From assembly GCA_964343805.1 (NCBI GenBank), contig CAYFLR010000026.1:1-64000 (forward strand): DNA of 64,000 nucleotides, given 5' to 3'. Source of the stretch: CAYFLR01 sp964343805 (GTDB lineage Bacteria; Bdellovibrionota_B; Oligoflexia; CAYFLR01). The notes below the pieces were generated by a model. That model was not told the DNA's origin. It did not search any database and worked only from the letters and a program-made list of their open reading frames with translations. The position numbers and the translations under genes were made by a program. Position 1 is the first letter of the stretch. Every line of letters starts with the position of its first letter. Of this stretch, positions 54,578-63,410 are shown one piece after another.

Positions 54578-55825
54578 ATGCCGGAGTATAAATATTATTG
54601 GGATGATCCGCGTACCAAGCAACGGATGGTAGGGATGATGGAAGCTAAGAACGAGTCTACTGCTCGTGCTATGCTTCGTAACCAAGGGATTCGAGTTAAA
54701 CGAATTCATGATGCTGCCAAACCGCCTTGGATTCCATTCGAAAAAGGACCTGATGGGAAAACGGTTTTCAATCCTCCTCCCTTTTTGATGCCTTCAGTTG
54801 GCCTAGAAGATATTGTGATGTTTTGTAAACAGTTCAGTGTAATGATTGATGCGGGTCTTCCTTTAACTGAAGGTCTTCAAATCTTAAGTGGTCAAGGGGA
54901 TAACCCTACTTTTAACTATCAACTGAGGATGATTGCAGACAATATTGAAGGGGGAAATACCCTTGCTGAATCCATGGAGAAATTTCCCAAGTCCTTTGAT
55001 CGACTGTTTACATCTATGGTTCATGCCGGTGAAGAGGGTGGTATCTTGGATGCCATCTTAAAAAAGCTCTCTGAGTTCTTAGAGAAGAACCTGAAATTGC
55101 AGAAAACTTTGAAAGGAGCCATGGTTTATCCGGTTATCGTTTTAGCCATCTCCTTTATTGTAATTGTGGTTTTACTGGTATTTGTAATTCCGGTATTTGA
55201 GAAAATGTTTAAAGAGATGGGAAATGAGCTTCCAGCCCTAACCCAGGCAATCATTGATGCCAGTAAGTTCGTGCAAAATAATTTTGCCGCTCTTTTTGTT
55301 GTGACGACGGCTTCCATTATTGGAGTGATGAGTTTTGTTAAATCTCAAACCGGTTCTCGTTTAATTGATCAATGGATATTGAAGGTACCGGTAATTGGTG
55401 AGGTGGTTCGTGCGGTGAGTATCGCCCGTTTTTGTGGAACAATGAGTACAATGCTCGGTGCCGGTGTGGCTATCGTGGACTGCTTGGAAATATGTAGTAA
55501 GACTGCAGGTAACTACACTCTTGAATGTGAAATATTGGGTATGAGATCTGCTGTTATGGAAGGAGCCACCATTACCGGTGTATTGGAGGGCTCGGTTCTT
55601 TTTCCTAAACTGGTAACATCAATGATTGGTGTTGGTGAGGAAGCTGGTAATTTAGATTCTATGTTAGAAAAGATTGCGATCTATTATGAGGAAGTAGTGG
55701 ACGAAGCAGTTAAATCTATGACCAGTATGATTGAACCGATCATGATTGTATTCTTAGGTGGTATTATTGGTACCTTGGTTGTAGCTATGTACTTACCTAT
55801 CTTCTCTATGGCAAGTAACATCTAG
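54578..55825 (+). CDS. pilC: Type IV pilus platform protein PilC
   Basis: 415 residues. Two GspF/PilC domains (FCKQFSVMIDAGLPLTEGLQIL; FCGTMSTMLGAGVAIVDCLEI) and three membrane helices, with MVHAGEEGGILD and MIGVGEEAGNLDSML. Standard PilC architecture. It is the inner-membrane base for the pilus machine driven by PilB. No pilT, pilA or pilD lies in the window. Confidence 0.93.
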   Translation: MPEYKYYWDDPRTKQRMVGMMEAKNESTARAMLRNQGIRVKRIHDAAKPPWIPFEKGPDGKTVFNPPPFLMPSVGLEDIVMFCKQFSVMIDAGLPLTEGLQILSGQGDNPTFNYQLRMIADNIEGGNTLAESMEKFPKSFDRLFTSMVHAGEEGGILDAILKKLSEFLEKNLKLQKTLKGAMVYPVIVLAISFIVIVVLLVFVIPVFEKMFKEMGNELPALTQAIIDASKFVQNNFAALFVVTTASIIGVMSFVKSQTGSRLIDQWILKVPVIGEVVRAVSIARFCGTMSTMLGAGVAIVDCLEICSKTAGNYTLECEILGMRSAVMEGATITGVLEGSVLFPKLVTSMIGVGEEAGNLDSMLEKIAIYYEEVVDEAVKSMTSMIEPIMIVFLGGIIGTLVVAMYLPIFSMASNI

Positions 55826-55847
55826 TGTAAATTATCTTTTATTAATC

Positions 55848-57953
55848 CTATTCATTTGAGTCTTTATAGGTCCAAATGCGGTTTTGTTTGGTGAGAGTAT
55901 TGACGGCCCAAAACCAAGCTTCTGCGGTGGCTAAACAATGATGGTAATGGGAGTCTTTTCTGACTTTTGAGTATTTAGGAGCGGACTTTTCAGGATAACC
56001 GCATGAGCTATACATGGATTTAAGGTGGAGGACCTTGGTTCGGTTATTATACTGAATAACGGTATTATGCTTCGCCTTTTCATGCTTGAGTAGGTCCATT
56101 CCTAAGAAACTGTTAGTAGGTGCTAAATTTAGGATGTTCAGCAAGGTGGGGGTGATGTCGATCTGACTAGCTAGATGATCTACCTTCATTGGAGAAAGCC
56201 ACTTTGGCCCGTAAAGAAGCAGGGGGACATTGGAGGATTTATCATCAATATAGCCTGTTAGATTAACAGGGAGCAGGTTGTTATCTTTAGTCAATTTGAG
56301 TCCGTGATCACCCACCATAACAAAAATAGTATTCTCAAATTGGGATTTCATAAGTGGATTGTTTTTAAATTCTTCCATGAACATTTTTAGCATTTGATCA
56401 GTATAAAAAAGGGTGTTCATGTAGCGACGGGCTTGATTTTTTTTACCAAAACGATTGTATTTCTCTTCTGGAACATCATAGGGATGATGGTTGGTGAGGG
56501 TAATGATGGTCATAAAGAAGGGTTGATCCTTTTGGTGATTTTTGATCCATCTGAGTGACTCTTTAAATAGAGATTCATCCAGTGTTCCCCAGATTCCAGG
56601 AGCCTTCTTGGCTTCAACAAAGTTATCATCACCGATGAGTTTTTCAATATTATGCCTTAAGAAAAAGCGGTCGGTATTTTGAAAGGTAAAACGGCCTCCA
56701 TAGAGAGCCACTCGTTCATACCCCTGTTTCTTTAAAATATCGGGGAGACAATGAATGGAGGTGTTAAAGTCTTTCATGACTAATCCCTCTCCGTAGATGG
56801 GAAAAATAGAGCAGAGAGTTGAGGAATACGCTCGGGTAGAATGGGTTCCATTGGCAAAATGGTTCGGGAAAAAGACCCCTTGTGGCACTAGGCTCGCAAA
56901 ATAGGGGGTCGGATGCTTTTCTTTAGCGGTTGCTCTCTCTTTGAAGGTAAAAGATTCTAAGAATATGAGAACGATGTTCGGTCTGATAACTTTGGTGTTG
57001 GGGACCGGCAAGCCCTTTTGCATCAGTGGGTAATCCTGATTAAAGAATTTGATACTTTTTCGTTTTAGAAGCTCCCTTTGGATCATTCCTATATATTTAT
57101 TCAGCTCTTTGTTTGAGATACTCTTCATTTGGTCTAAACCAGAATAGTGATCTTTGTATTCATCCACCAGAGAGAAGACCGGATGAAGTCTCCATGAGTG
57201 AATTAATATATAGTGACTTGGACTATTGCCTACAATGGGAATCCATGACCTGAGAATCAAAAATGCGAATACTAGGTGGAGAAATCCCATCCATCGAGCT
57301 GATGGAGGAATGGGAGAGACGGACTCTGAAAAGCGATTCAAATATCGGTAGAATTTTAATGAGATAATAAAACCAATTCCAAAAGGAATAAAAGTCATAA
57401 GTGATTCAGGTTTGATTAATTCTGAGAAGAGAGATGCATTGATGTGCTGAAAGGAGGAGAGCCCCATCTTAAAGGCATAAAAAGTTAAATGGTCGTTCAC
57501 CTGATTGAGATAAAGGGTAGTGGGAAAGTAAAAGAGATTGAAAAGGAGAGAGCTGGTAATCGCATAGACGGTTAGTATTTTGTGATTTACCCTTGAAATC
57601 CAAGATTTAGAGGGGGTTACAGATTGGATTAAGACCATCAAAAGGGGAATGAGTAATTGAAATAGGGAAATACTAGAAATGAGAACGAGATTGTCTAGTA
57701 AAGCCAAAAAGGCATCTGGTAATGCAGCTAGAGGAAGATTCTTTGAGGTATTGAGGAAGATATGACCTAGGATGATACCAAATTGAAAGAGGGTAAATAA
57801 AAGATGGGTGGCGAGCATGAATAAGAAACAGTTCTGGAGGAGCTTCACATATTTAAGGGATGGAAATTTAAAAGAGGCTATTTGCCCTCCATTCATGATG
57901 AGAGATAAAGAGATAAATAGGGGTACTCCCAGGTAGGATAGAAGATCTGACAT
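55848..57953 (-). CDS. LTA-synthase-like membrane sulfatase/phosphotransferase
   Basis: 701 residues. About five N-terminal membrane helices (1-250) precede an extracytoplasmic sulfatase-fold domain: PNIVLIFLESFTF (metal Glu), FANGTHSTRAYSS (catalytic Thr), PYGGRFTFQN-like region, MTIITLTNHHPYDVP and FVMVGDHGLKL (metal Asp/His). This is the LtaS/OpgB-like layout. In a Gram-negative host it probably moves phosphoglycerol or phosphoethanolamine groups onto an envelope glycan, not lipoteichoic acid; that is inference. It is the last of a minus-strand group with the vWA lipoprotein, 118 bp upstream. Confidence 0.85.
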   Translation of the reverse strand: MSDLLSYLGVPLFISLSLIMNGGQIASFKFPSLKYVKLLQNCFLFMLATHLLFTLFQFGIILGHIFLNTSKNLPLAALPDAFLALLDNLVLISSISLFQLLIPLLMVLIQSVTPSKSWISRVNHKILTVYAITSSLLFNLFYFPTTLYLNQVNDHLTFYAFKMGLSSFQHINASLFSELIKPESLMTFIPFGIGFIISLKFYRYLNRFSESVSPIPPSARWMGFLHLVFAFLILRSWIPIVGNSPSHYILIHSWRLHPVFSLVDEYKDHYSGLDQMKSISNKELNKYIGMIQRELLKRKSIKFFNQDYPLMQKGLPVPNTKVIRPNIVLIFLESFTFKERATAKEKHPTPYFASLVPQGVFFPNHFANGTHSTRAYSSTLCSIFPIYGEGLVMKDFNTSIHCLPDILKKQGYERVALYGGRFTFQNTDRFFLRHNIEKLIGDDNFVEAKKAPGIWGTLDESLFKESLRWIKNHQKDQPFFMTIITLTNHHPYDVPEEKYNRFGKKNQARRYMNTLFYTDQMLKMFMEEFKNNPLMKSQFENTIFVMVGDHGLKLTKDNNLLPVNLTGYIDDKSSNVPLLLYGPKWLSPMKVDHLASQIDITPTLLNILNLAPTNSFLGMDLLKHEKAKHNTVIQYNNRTKVLHLKSMYSSCGYPEKSAPKYSKVRKDSHYHHCLATAEAWFWAVNTLTKQNRIWTYKDSNE

Positions 57954-58036
57954 TCAATGTTCCATGTAAAATAGCGCGGTCAATTACTTGCCATCAGTTA
58001 TCATAATTGAGGTAAATAAATCAAGGTGGGAAGGAG

Positions 58037-58060
58037 GGAGGAACCATAAAAGGCTCCTCC
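58037..58060 (-). terminator. Hairpin after the double-vWA lipoprotein gene
   Basis: Read on the minus strand, a 9-bp stem with one G-U pair (58060-58052 with 58045-58037) and a 6-nt UUUUAU-type loop, starting 11 nt after the stop at 58072. There is no U-tract directly after it. Confidence 0.5.
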
Positions 58061-58071
58061 AGGGGCAGGGT

Positions 58072-60666
58072 TTAAATAGCCTTACAGTATTGAATTTCAA
58101 TTGAAGATAAGGGCTCCCCTGGTTCCTCTAAATGTAGGGAGTTGGTTCCTTCAATAAAATTAAATGACTGCTCTTGACCATCTACGAGGACCGTGATGGA
58201 AGAAGGGTCAATTTGTTGATCGTCGAACGAATATTCGGTTATTAAATTAATCTTTTTGGATGCCAGTTGACCGATAGCAGATAAACCTTCTGGGATATTG
58301 CCTTCGGCTAAATCAATGTTGATTCCGCCTGCCAGTTCTACTAGCTCTTTATAACCATACCCAACTTCATTTTCCCCTGTCTGTGGAACTGTATTTGGGT
58401 TGGTATATATAATACTAGAAACGAGTAAGGGATTATCACCTTGTAAAGTTTTTAACTCGGCTAAGACAGAGGCGGGATTGATGCCACTACAATCTCTTTG
58501 AAATGCAGGTCCTTCTTTTCCTTCATAGTCGTAAACGGGATTAATGCCGGCGGGGTACTCAGCGCAAATGTCATTCTCATCTGAGATAAATACTACTGCA
58601 AGAGCGGCGTCTTCTCTAAAAAAGCCATTTCCTCTAATGTGGGCTAAATTAGCTCCGCTCAATCCTCTATGCAGACTGTATAATCCAAGCTCACCACCGT
58701 CTCCATCTGAGTCACTAGCTGCATCTATCAGTTTTTTCTGTAGATCAGATCTTAGTTTATTCATGGAGAGATCATTTCCAGAGAGCACAATGGACTCATT
58801 ATTTTTTTGATAAAGAGAACCAGTCCAACCTGACGTAGAACCGTGGGCTAACATCACAGCTACTTGAAAGTCTACTTCGCTACCAATTTCAGAGATGAAG
58901 TTATCGATTCCATCTGCTACCGCTTCTCTTTCTGCTCTCAAAGAGCCAGAGGTGTCGGCTACAAATAGGATATCAATTTTACGAACTATTTCTTCTGCAG
59001 GCTGTTGAAAGGAATCATCTAAACATTCAGGGGTTGCTTCAGGGGCAGCCTCTTCATCACAATAAGGATGCTGCTCAGGTGTGAATTCAGCATACTGTCC
59101 ATCAAGTGGGTTTTCTTTTTGTTCGAAGAACGTAATCTTGATCTGTTTTCCCGGTGTTGGTAGGCGATCTGGATGAAACCTTACTGCATTTTGGCTTTCA
59201 ATATAGTCGACATAATCGGTGTATTCCACATCGTCTACATACACTCTTAAAGTGAAAGGAAAGGGTTTGGCGGTAAGGACCACTTGAGATACCTGACTTG
59301 ATAGGTCTCCTCCGAGTGCCTGTAAGCTTTTAGCAAAATCTTGATCACAGATGCTGGCTGTTAATCCACCTGTTTTTTCGGTGGCTTTTATATACTGTTT
59401 TCCTTCTTCTACAGGTGTTCCTTCTGGGGTTTGGCAAACTTTCCCTGTTTGAGGATCGATTGTTCCCACAATGGAACTCACAGAAAATTCCCCTTCTTTT
59501 TTATGAGTTTTAAGAAACTCGATGAAGTCGGTATCGCTATAGAGATAGTTTGTATAACCCTGAGCATGAAGTTTGAGGCCACTGTCTTCTTCGTCACTCA
59601 CTACGATAACTGCCAAAAAGGAATCCTCTCTCATAAAACCACTGTTCTTGGTATTTGAGATAAGCGATTTTTCAATGGCTAGTTGCGCGGCAGTTAATCC
59701 GTGTTCAGCGCCAGAACCTACTGTTCCTAGAGTGACGTTTGCCATAAATATTTCCTCTAAGTTGGCTTGGTCAGACTTAAGAACCGTGTTGCCCCAGGTT
59801 CCTTGAAAGGTTCCTCGGAGTGGTTGGTAGCCGGGGTGATAATAATTACCCATAAAAATCCAATCAGGACAGTATGAGTTGGGTTGATCACCACAGATGT
59901 CAGTGGAAGTTACAGCTAATTGAAAATCAATGTCTCTATCTTTTAGGTGGGTTACGAAGGATCTGAAGTTGTTTGCTAAATTATCTTGCTCCTCTTGCAT
60001 ACTGCCGGAATTATCAACTACCCATAAAATGTCAAGTTTCTTAGGTTCTGGTTGAGTAAATTCCTCAGTGATTAAATCTCCAACAGATGGACCCGTTGGA
60101 TCAGGACTGTAATCACCAACTTTACACTCACCTGTGGGATCATAGGTGTAATGTGTTTTAGGTCTTCGGAATTCGTCGGGATAGCTGCTAGCTACTTCAG
60201 GGACGTTTTCACTGTTCCCTTGGTTATCACGGATGGAATCAGGTGTCGGTGTACTGGTAATGGTCGTCGTGTCTAAAACTGGAAGACTACTTGGCTTATC
60301 ACTTAATACCACTTTTGAGTCATTCATGACATCTGCCAAGTTGTTGTTGTCAGATGATGAGGTGGTGCTGGCAAGTGATTTTTCAACCATTTGGTTGTCA
60401 TTATCATTTGTTGCTACTTTCTCATCATTTGCCGTTGCCTTTTCAACAGATGCTATAATTAAGTCTGGCGTTATAGGATCTGGTGACGAGGCGCCCTTAT
60501 GTCCAAAAGCAGCTTGCTCGACAGCTTTGTTTTCCTCTAAGGTGCTGTCATCGGCAATTGCCTCTAGAGCCTTTTCTTCAAAACCGGGTGGTGCTGTACA
60601 CCCCGCTAGCCAGCCTAGGCAGCAAGCTGACCATATTGCTATGAAAATAACCCGAAAACTTTGCAT
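58072..60666 (-). CDS. Lipoprotein with two von Willebrand A domains
   Basis: 864 residues. Lipobox LAGC (Cys23) after a signal peptide, then a long Ser/Thr/Asp/Asn-rich, probably disordered linker (about 30-205). The first vWA domain begins LDILWVVDNSGSMQEEQ (MIDAS DxSxS near 218-222); a second, similar domain begins IDILFVADTSGSLRAERE (near 570). Both have the later acidic vWA motif VVSDEEDS / VFISDENDI. Between and after them are beta-sandwich segments. Position 2 after the Cys is Thr, so an outer-membrane location is likely. A strong AGGAGGAG ribosome site. Probably a binding or adhesion lipoprotein; the ligand is unknown. Confidence 0.88.
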   Translation of the reverse strand: MQSFRVIFIAIWSACCLGWLAGCTAPPGFEEKALEAIADDSTLEENKAVEQAAFGHKGASSPDPITPDLIIASVEKATANDEKVATNDNDNQMVEKSLASTTSSSDNNNLADVMNDSKVVLSDKPSSLPVLDTTTITSTPTPDSIRDNQGNSENVPEVASSYPDEFRRPKTHYTYDPTGECKVGDYSPDPTGPSVGDLITEEFTQPEPKKLDILWVVDNSGSMQEEQDNLANNFRSFVTHLKDRDIDFQLAVTSTDICGDQPNSYCPDWIFMGNYYHPGYQPLRGTFQGTWGNTVLKSDQANLEEIFMANVTLGTVGSGAEHGLTAAQLAIEKSLISNTKNSGFMREDSFLAVIVVSDEEDSGLKLHAQGYTNYLYSDTDFIEFLKTHKKEGEFSVSSIVGTIDPQTGKVCQTPEGTPVEEGKQYIKATEKTGGLTASICDQDFAKSLQALGGDLSSQVSQVVLTAKPFPFTLRVYVDDVEYTDYVDYIESQNAVRFHPDRLPTPGKQIKITFFEQKENPLDGQYAEFTPEQHPYCDEEAAPEATPECLDDSFQQPAEEIVRKIDILFVADTSGSLRAEREAVADGIDNFISEIGSEVDFQVAVMLAHGSTSGWTGSLYQKNNESIVLSGNDLSMNKLRSDLQKKLIDAASDSDGDGGELGLYSLHRGLSGANLAHIRGNGFFREDAALAVVFISDENDICAEYPAGINPVYDYEGKEGPAFQRDCSGINPASVLAELKTLQGDNPLLVSSIIYTNPNTVPQTGENEVGYGYKELVELAGGINIDLAEGNIPEGLSAIGQLASKKINLITEYSFDDQQIDPSSITVLVDGQEQSFNFIEGTNSLHLEEPGEPLSSIEIQYCKAI

Positions 60667-60906
60667 AACTCCTCCTAAATATCTGGTTAAAAAGGGTAAT
60701 AGACTGATATTTAAAATAAATTCGTAAATTTTGCGAACTCATTCAACGCTCCTGCTGTGAGGGGATCTTGATTTATTTATTTGGGGGGATTATTTAAATG
60801 AAGACGAAGGGCATAAAAATCCCATCGCTAATATAACATTATAACTTAAATTTGGTGAAATGTTAAATAAAATTTACAATTATATAAAGTACGGTGGCTA
60901 AGTAGT

Positions 60907-60939
60907 GGACATTACAGCTATAAAAAAGCGGTAATGTCC
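60907..60939 (-). terminator. Inverted repeat after the FKBP gene
   Basis: A perfect 9-bp inverted repeat, GGACATTAC (60907-60915) and GTAATGTCC (60931-60939), lies 20 nt beyond the FKBP stop (60959). The loop carries a run of U residues on the minus-strand RNA. It is the only notable structure in the 292-bp gap 60667-60958, which otherwise looks like AT-rich promoter DNA for the lipoprotein gene. Confidence 0.5.
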
Positions 60940-60958
60940 TGTGTTATTCTGCTTGGTT

Positions 60959-61654
60959 TTATTTTTTCTTAGAAGAGACAATCTCAAACAGTTCTACTTC
61001 AAAAATTAAGGTGGCACCGGGTTTGATCATTGGGGGAGATCCTCGATCACCGTAAGCTAAATCACTGGGGCAAAATAATTTAATTTTTCCACCCACTTTG
61101 ACTTTTTGCATTCCTTCGGTCCAACACTTAATAACCTGATTCAATCCAAAAGAAATAGGCTGCCCTCTCTTTACGGAGCTATCAAAAACAGTTCCATCAA
61201 GAAGAGTTCCGTGATAATGGACTTTTACTTTGTCAGTGGCTTTAGGGTAAGCTCCGGTTCCCTCTTTCATCATGTGGTAGGCCATACCAGAGTCCAGCTT
61301 TATAGCCTTTTTATCTTTTACAAGCTGATCAATATATTTCTTTCCCTTTTCTTTAAGACCGCTGGCTGCTTTTTTATTAGTGGCCATCATTTTTCCTCTT
61401 CGTTCTTTGACCCAACCTTGAACTTTGGGGCCAAATGTGGAGAGCTCTACTGCAGTCTTTTTCTGAAGGGCAACGGCTTTCATACCTTCTAATACAAAAC
61501 CAACTTCCTCTTTACTTAATTTAAATTCTACAACATTGCGTCCCATTATCATTCCGAGGGTGTAAAGCATTTTCTGCTCATCAGTTTTTAGTTTTACCTC
61601 GGCGCAAAGCTGTCCTACATACAGAAAGCTAGCTATCATTATAAGATATCTCAT
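60959..61654 (-). CDS. FKBP-type peptidyl-prolyl cis-trans isomerase, exported
   Basis: 231 residues. Signal peptide (about 1-18, ending LCA), an N-terminal dimerisation domain of the FkpA/Mip type (LGMIMGRNV...), and a C-terminal FKBP domain: KVHYHGTLLDGTVFDSS, VIKCWTEGMQKVKVGGK, LAYGDRGSPPMIKPGATLIFEVEL. It assists folding of exported proteins in the periplasm. GAAGGGAG ribosome site before the ATG. The C-terminal SSKKK is short and basic. Confidence 0.95.
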   Translation of the reverse strand: MRYLIMIASFLYVGQLCAEVKLKTDEQKMLYTLGMIMGRNVVEFKLSKEEVGFVLEGMKAVALQKKTAVELSTFGPKVQGWVKERRGKMMATNKKAASGLKEKGKKYIDQLVKDKKAIKLDSGMAYHMMKEGTGAYPKATDKVKVHYHGTLLDGTVFDSSVKRGQPISFGLNQVIKCWTEGMQKVKVGGKIKLFCPSDLAYGDRGSPPMIKPGATLIFEVELFEIVSSKKK

Positions 61655-61763
61655 AATACTCCCTTCAATTAAGTTATTTATAGTACTAGATTCACAAGGA
61701 TTCAGGGCAAAATATCACGGTTGGTATGATAAATCAATGATTTCTAAATTAAAAACCGGATGA

Positions 61764-63086
61764 TTAGAAAAGGGCCTCAGTGAAGTCTTTTCCCACAAAA
61801 TCTCTTAGATCATCAATTTGTTCCCCAATTCCAATATATTTTATAGGAATGGTGAATTCATTGCTGATACTAATACAAATTCCACCTTTTGCTGTCCCAT
61901 CCAACTTGGTTAGAATAATGCCATTTACATCAACCATCTCTTTAAAAGTTTGAACTTGTTGAACGGCATTTTGGCCGGTTGTGGCATCCAAAATCTGGAG
62001 TATTTCATGGGGGCCTTCTTCACTTTCGCGGGAAATGACTCTTTTAATTTTGGCTAACTCTTCCATTAAATTGACTTTAGTATGGAGTCGACCCGCAGTA
62101 TCTACTATGACAATGTCAGATCCTTTAGATTTGGCTGATTTTAGTGCATCAAAAACTACGGCAGATGGATCTGATCCAGCTTGGTGTTTGACTATATCCA
62201 CTTCATTTCGATTAGCCCAAACTTCAAGCTGTTCAATGGCAGCAGCCCTAAAAGTATCTGCCGCTGCTAACATAACCTTTTTCCCCTGGCTTTTATACAT
62301 ATTCGCTAATTTGCCAATGGTAGTGGTTTTCCCAACACCATTAACTCCAATTACCATTATGACCCAGGGTTTTGCGCTGCCCACTTCAATTGGTTTTGAG
62401 CTTTTTTCAAACACTTCGGCTATAATTTCCTTTAAACAGGTTTTAACACTTTGAGGGTCTTCTAGCTTTTTGGATTCAAGACGTTCTTTGACTAACTCGA
62501 TGAGTTGTTCAGATGTTGACACGCCAACATCAGCAGCAATGAGAGCTGAAAATACATCTTCAAAAAGTTCTTCATCAATTTTCTTGTAGTGAGCCAAGAA
62601 TGTGTCGAGTTTTTTTACAAAAGATTCTCGAGTCTTGGTGAGACCTTTTCGAAGTCTTTGGAATAAACTGGCTTCATCAACTTTTGGTTTGGGCTTTTCT
62701 GCAGGGGGTTCTTCTTTCGGAATTACAGTAGCAGCAGGTAAAACCTCTTCTTCTTCAAACTCTTTTTCTTCTACATACTTATCGTGCTCTTTAGGTTCTT
62801 CCGGGTGGGGCGCTTCTTTCTCTTCTTTTTCAGGTACTTCAACAACAGGAGGAGCTGTAACTAGGTCCGTTGTTTTCTTATTTCTTAAGAGTAGAAAAGT
62901 AACAAGGAAGGTCAAACAGACTAATAAAAAGGAGATAAGGTGAAAAAGTGACCAAAAGTGATCTGGGTAATTTTCTAATAGTGCTTGCGCTTTTTCAAGT
63001 AAGTTGCGGTCGTTATTATGGCCAAGATTTTGAAGTATTTTGGGGATTTCCTGAAGTTGAGTTGTGAATGAGGTCAATATGTTCAA
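61764..63086 (-). CDS. ftsY: Signal recognition particle receptor FtsY
   Basis: 440 residues from a TTG at 63086, supported by AAGGAG 7 nt upstream. One N-terminal membrane helix (about 45-66), an acidic, Glu/Pro-rich A domain, then the NG domains: GVNGVGKTTTIGKLA, VMLAAADTFRAAAIEQLEVW, DIVIVDTAGRLH and ILTKLDGTAKGG. It docks ribosome-SRP complexes at the membrane. The N-terminal helix in front of the A domain is a membrane-anchored variant, not found in E. coli FtsY. Confidence 0.97.
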   Translation of the reverse strand: MNILTSFTTQLQEIPKILQNLGHNNDRNLLEKAQALLENYPDHFWSLFHLISFLLVCLTFLVTFLLLRNKKTTDLVTAPPVVEVPEKEEKEAPHPEEPKEHDKYVEEKEFEEEEVLPAATVIPKEEPPAEKPKPKVDEASLFQRLRKGLTKTRESFVKKLDTFLAHYKKIDEELFEDVFSALIAADVGVSTSEQLIELVKERLESKKLEDPQSVKTCLKEIIAEVFEKSSKPIEVGSAKPWVIMVIGVNGVGKTTTIGKLANMYKSQGKKVMLAAADTFRAAAIEQLEVWANRNEVDIVKHQAGSDPSAVVFDALKSAKSKGSDIVIVDTAGRLHTKVNLMEELAKIKRVISRESEEGPHEILQILDATTGQNAVQQVQTFKEMVDVNGIILTKLDGTAKGGICISISNEFTIPIKYIGIGEQIDDLRDFVGKDFTEALF

Positions 63087-63410
63087 ACGAGGTCTCCTTA
63101 AATTGGGGGACTGAATTTAATAAATTGTGTTGAATATGAAAAGGGTATTAATCCTGTTTAAATCTGTCTCAGGGTCTTATTATACCTCTATAATATTGTC
63201 AATTAAAACCATGTAGTAGCCTCTTTTGAGGGGGTAAAGTATCTATTTTAAATAGGCCGTGAGCACGAAATTACTTGATTCAGGTAACTAAATCCATTTA
63301 TATAGCCGTTAATATAAAAATTAGGGTAAGTGTATTCCTAACCCTAATCCTAGTTATCCAGGAATTTTTTTTGGTGTTTTTCATTAATTTAATCAATCAA
63401 TAGGGTTTTT
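63087..63410. other. Divergent intergenic region between ftsY and the ECF-like gene
   Basis: 324 bp with no gene. It must hold promoters for both neighbours. An 8-bp inverted repeat ATTAGGGT (63320-63327) / ACCCTAAT (63341-63348) with a 13-bp spacer is the only clear symmetrical site. No textbook sigma70 promoter with correct spacing is seen. Confidence 0.45.

Noticed and set aside
60797..60835. 12-codon ORF in the 60667-60958 gap
   Set aside because: No conserved features; typical chance frame in AT-rich DNA.
63182..63202. TTGACA and TATAAT on the minus strand upstream of ftsY
   Set aside because: The spacing is about 12 bp, too short for a sigma70 promoter.
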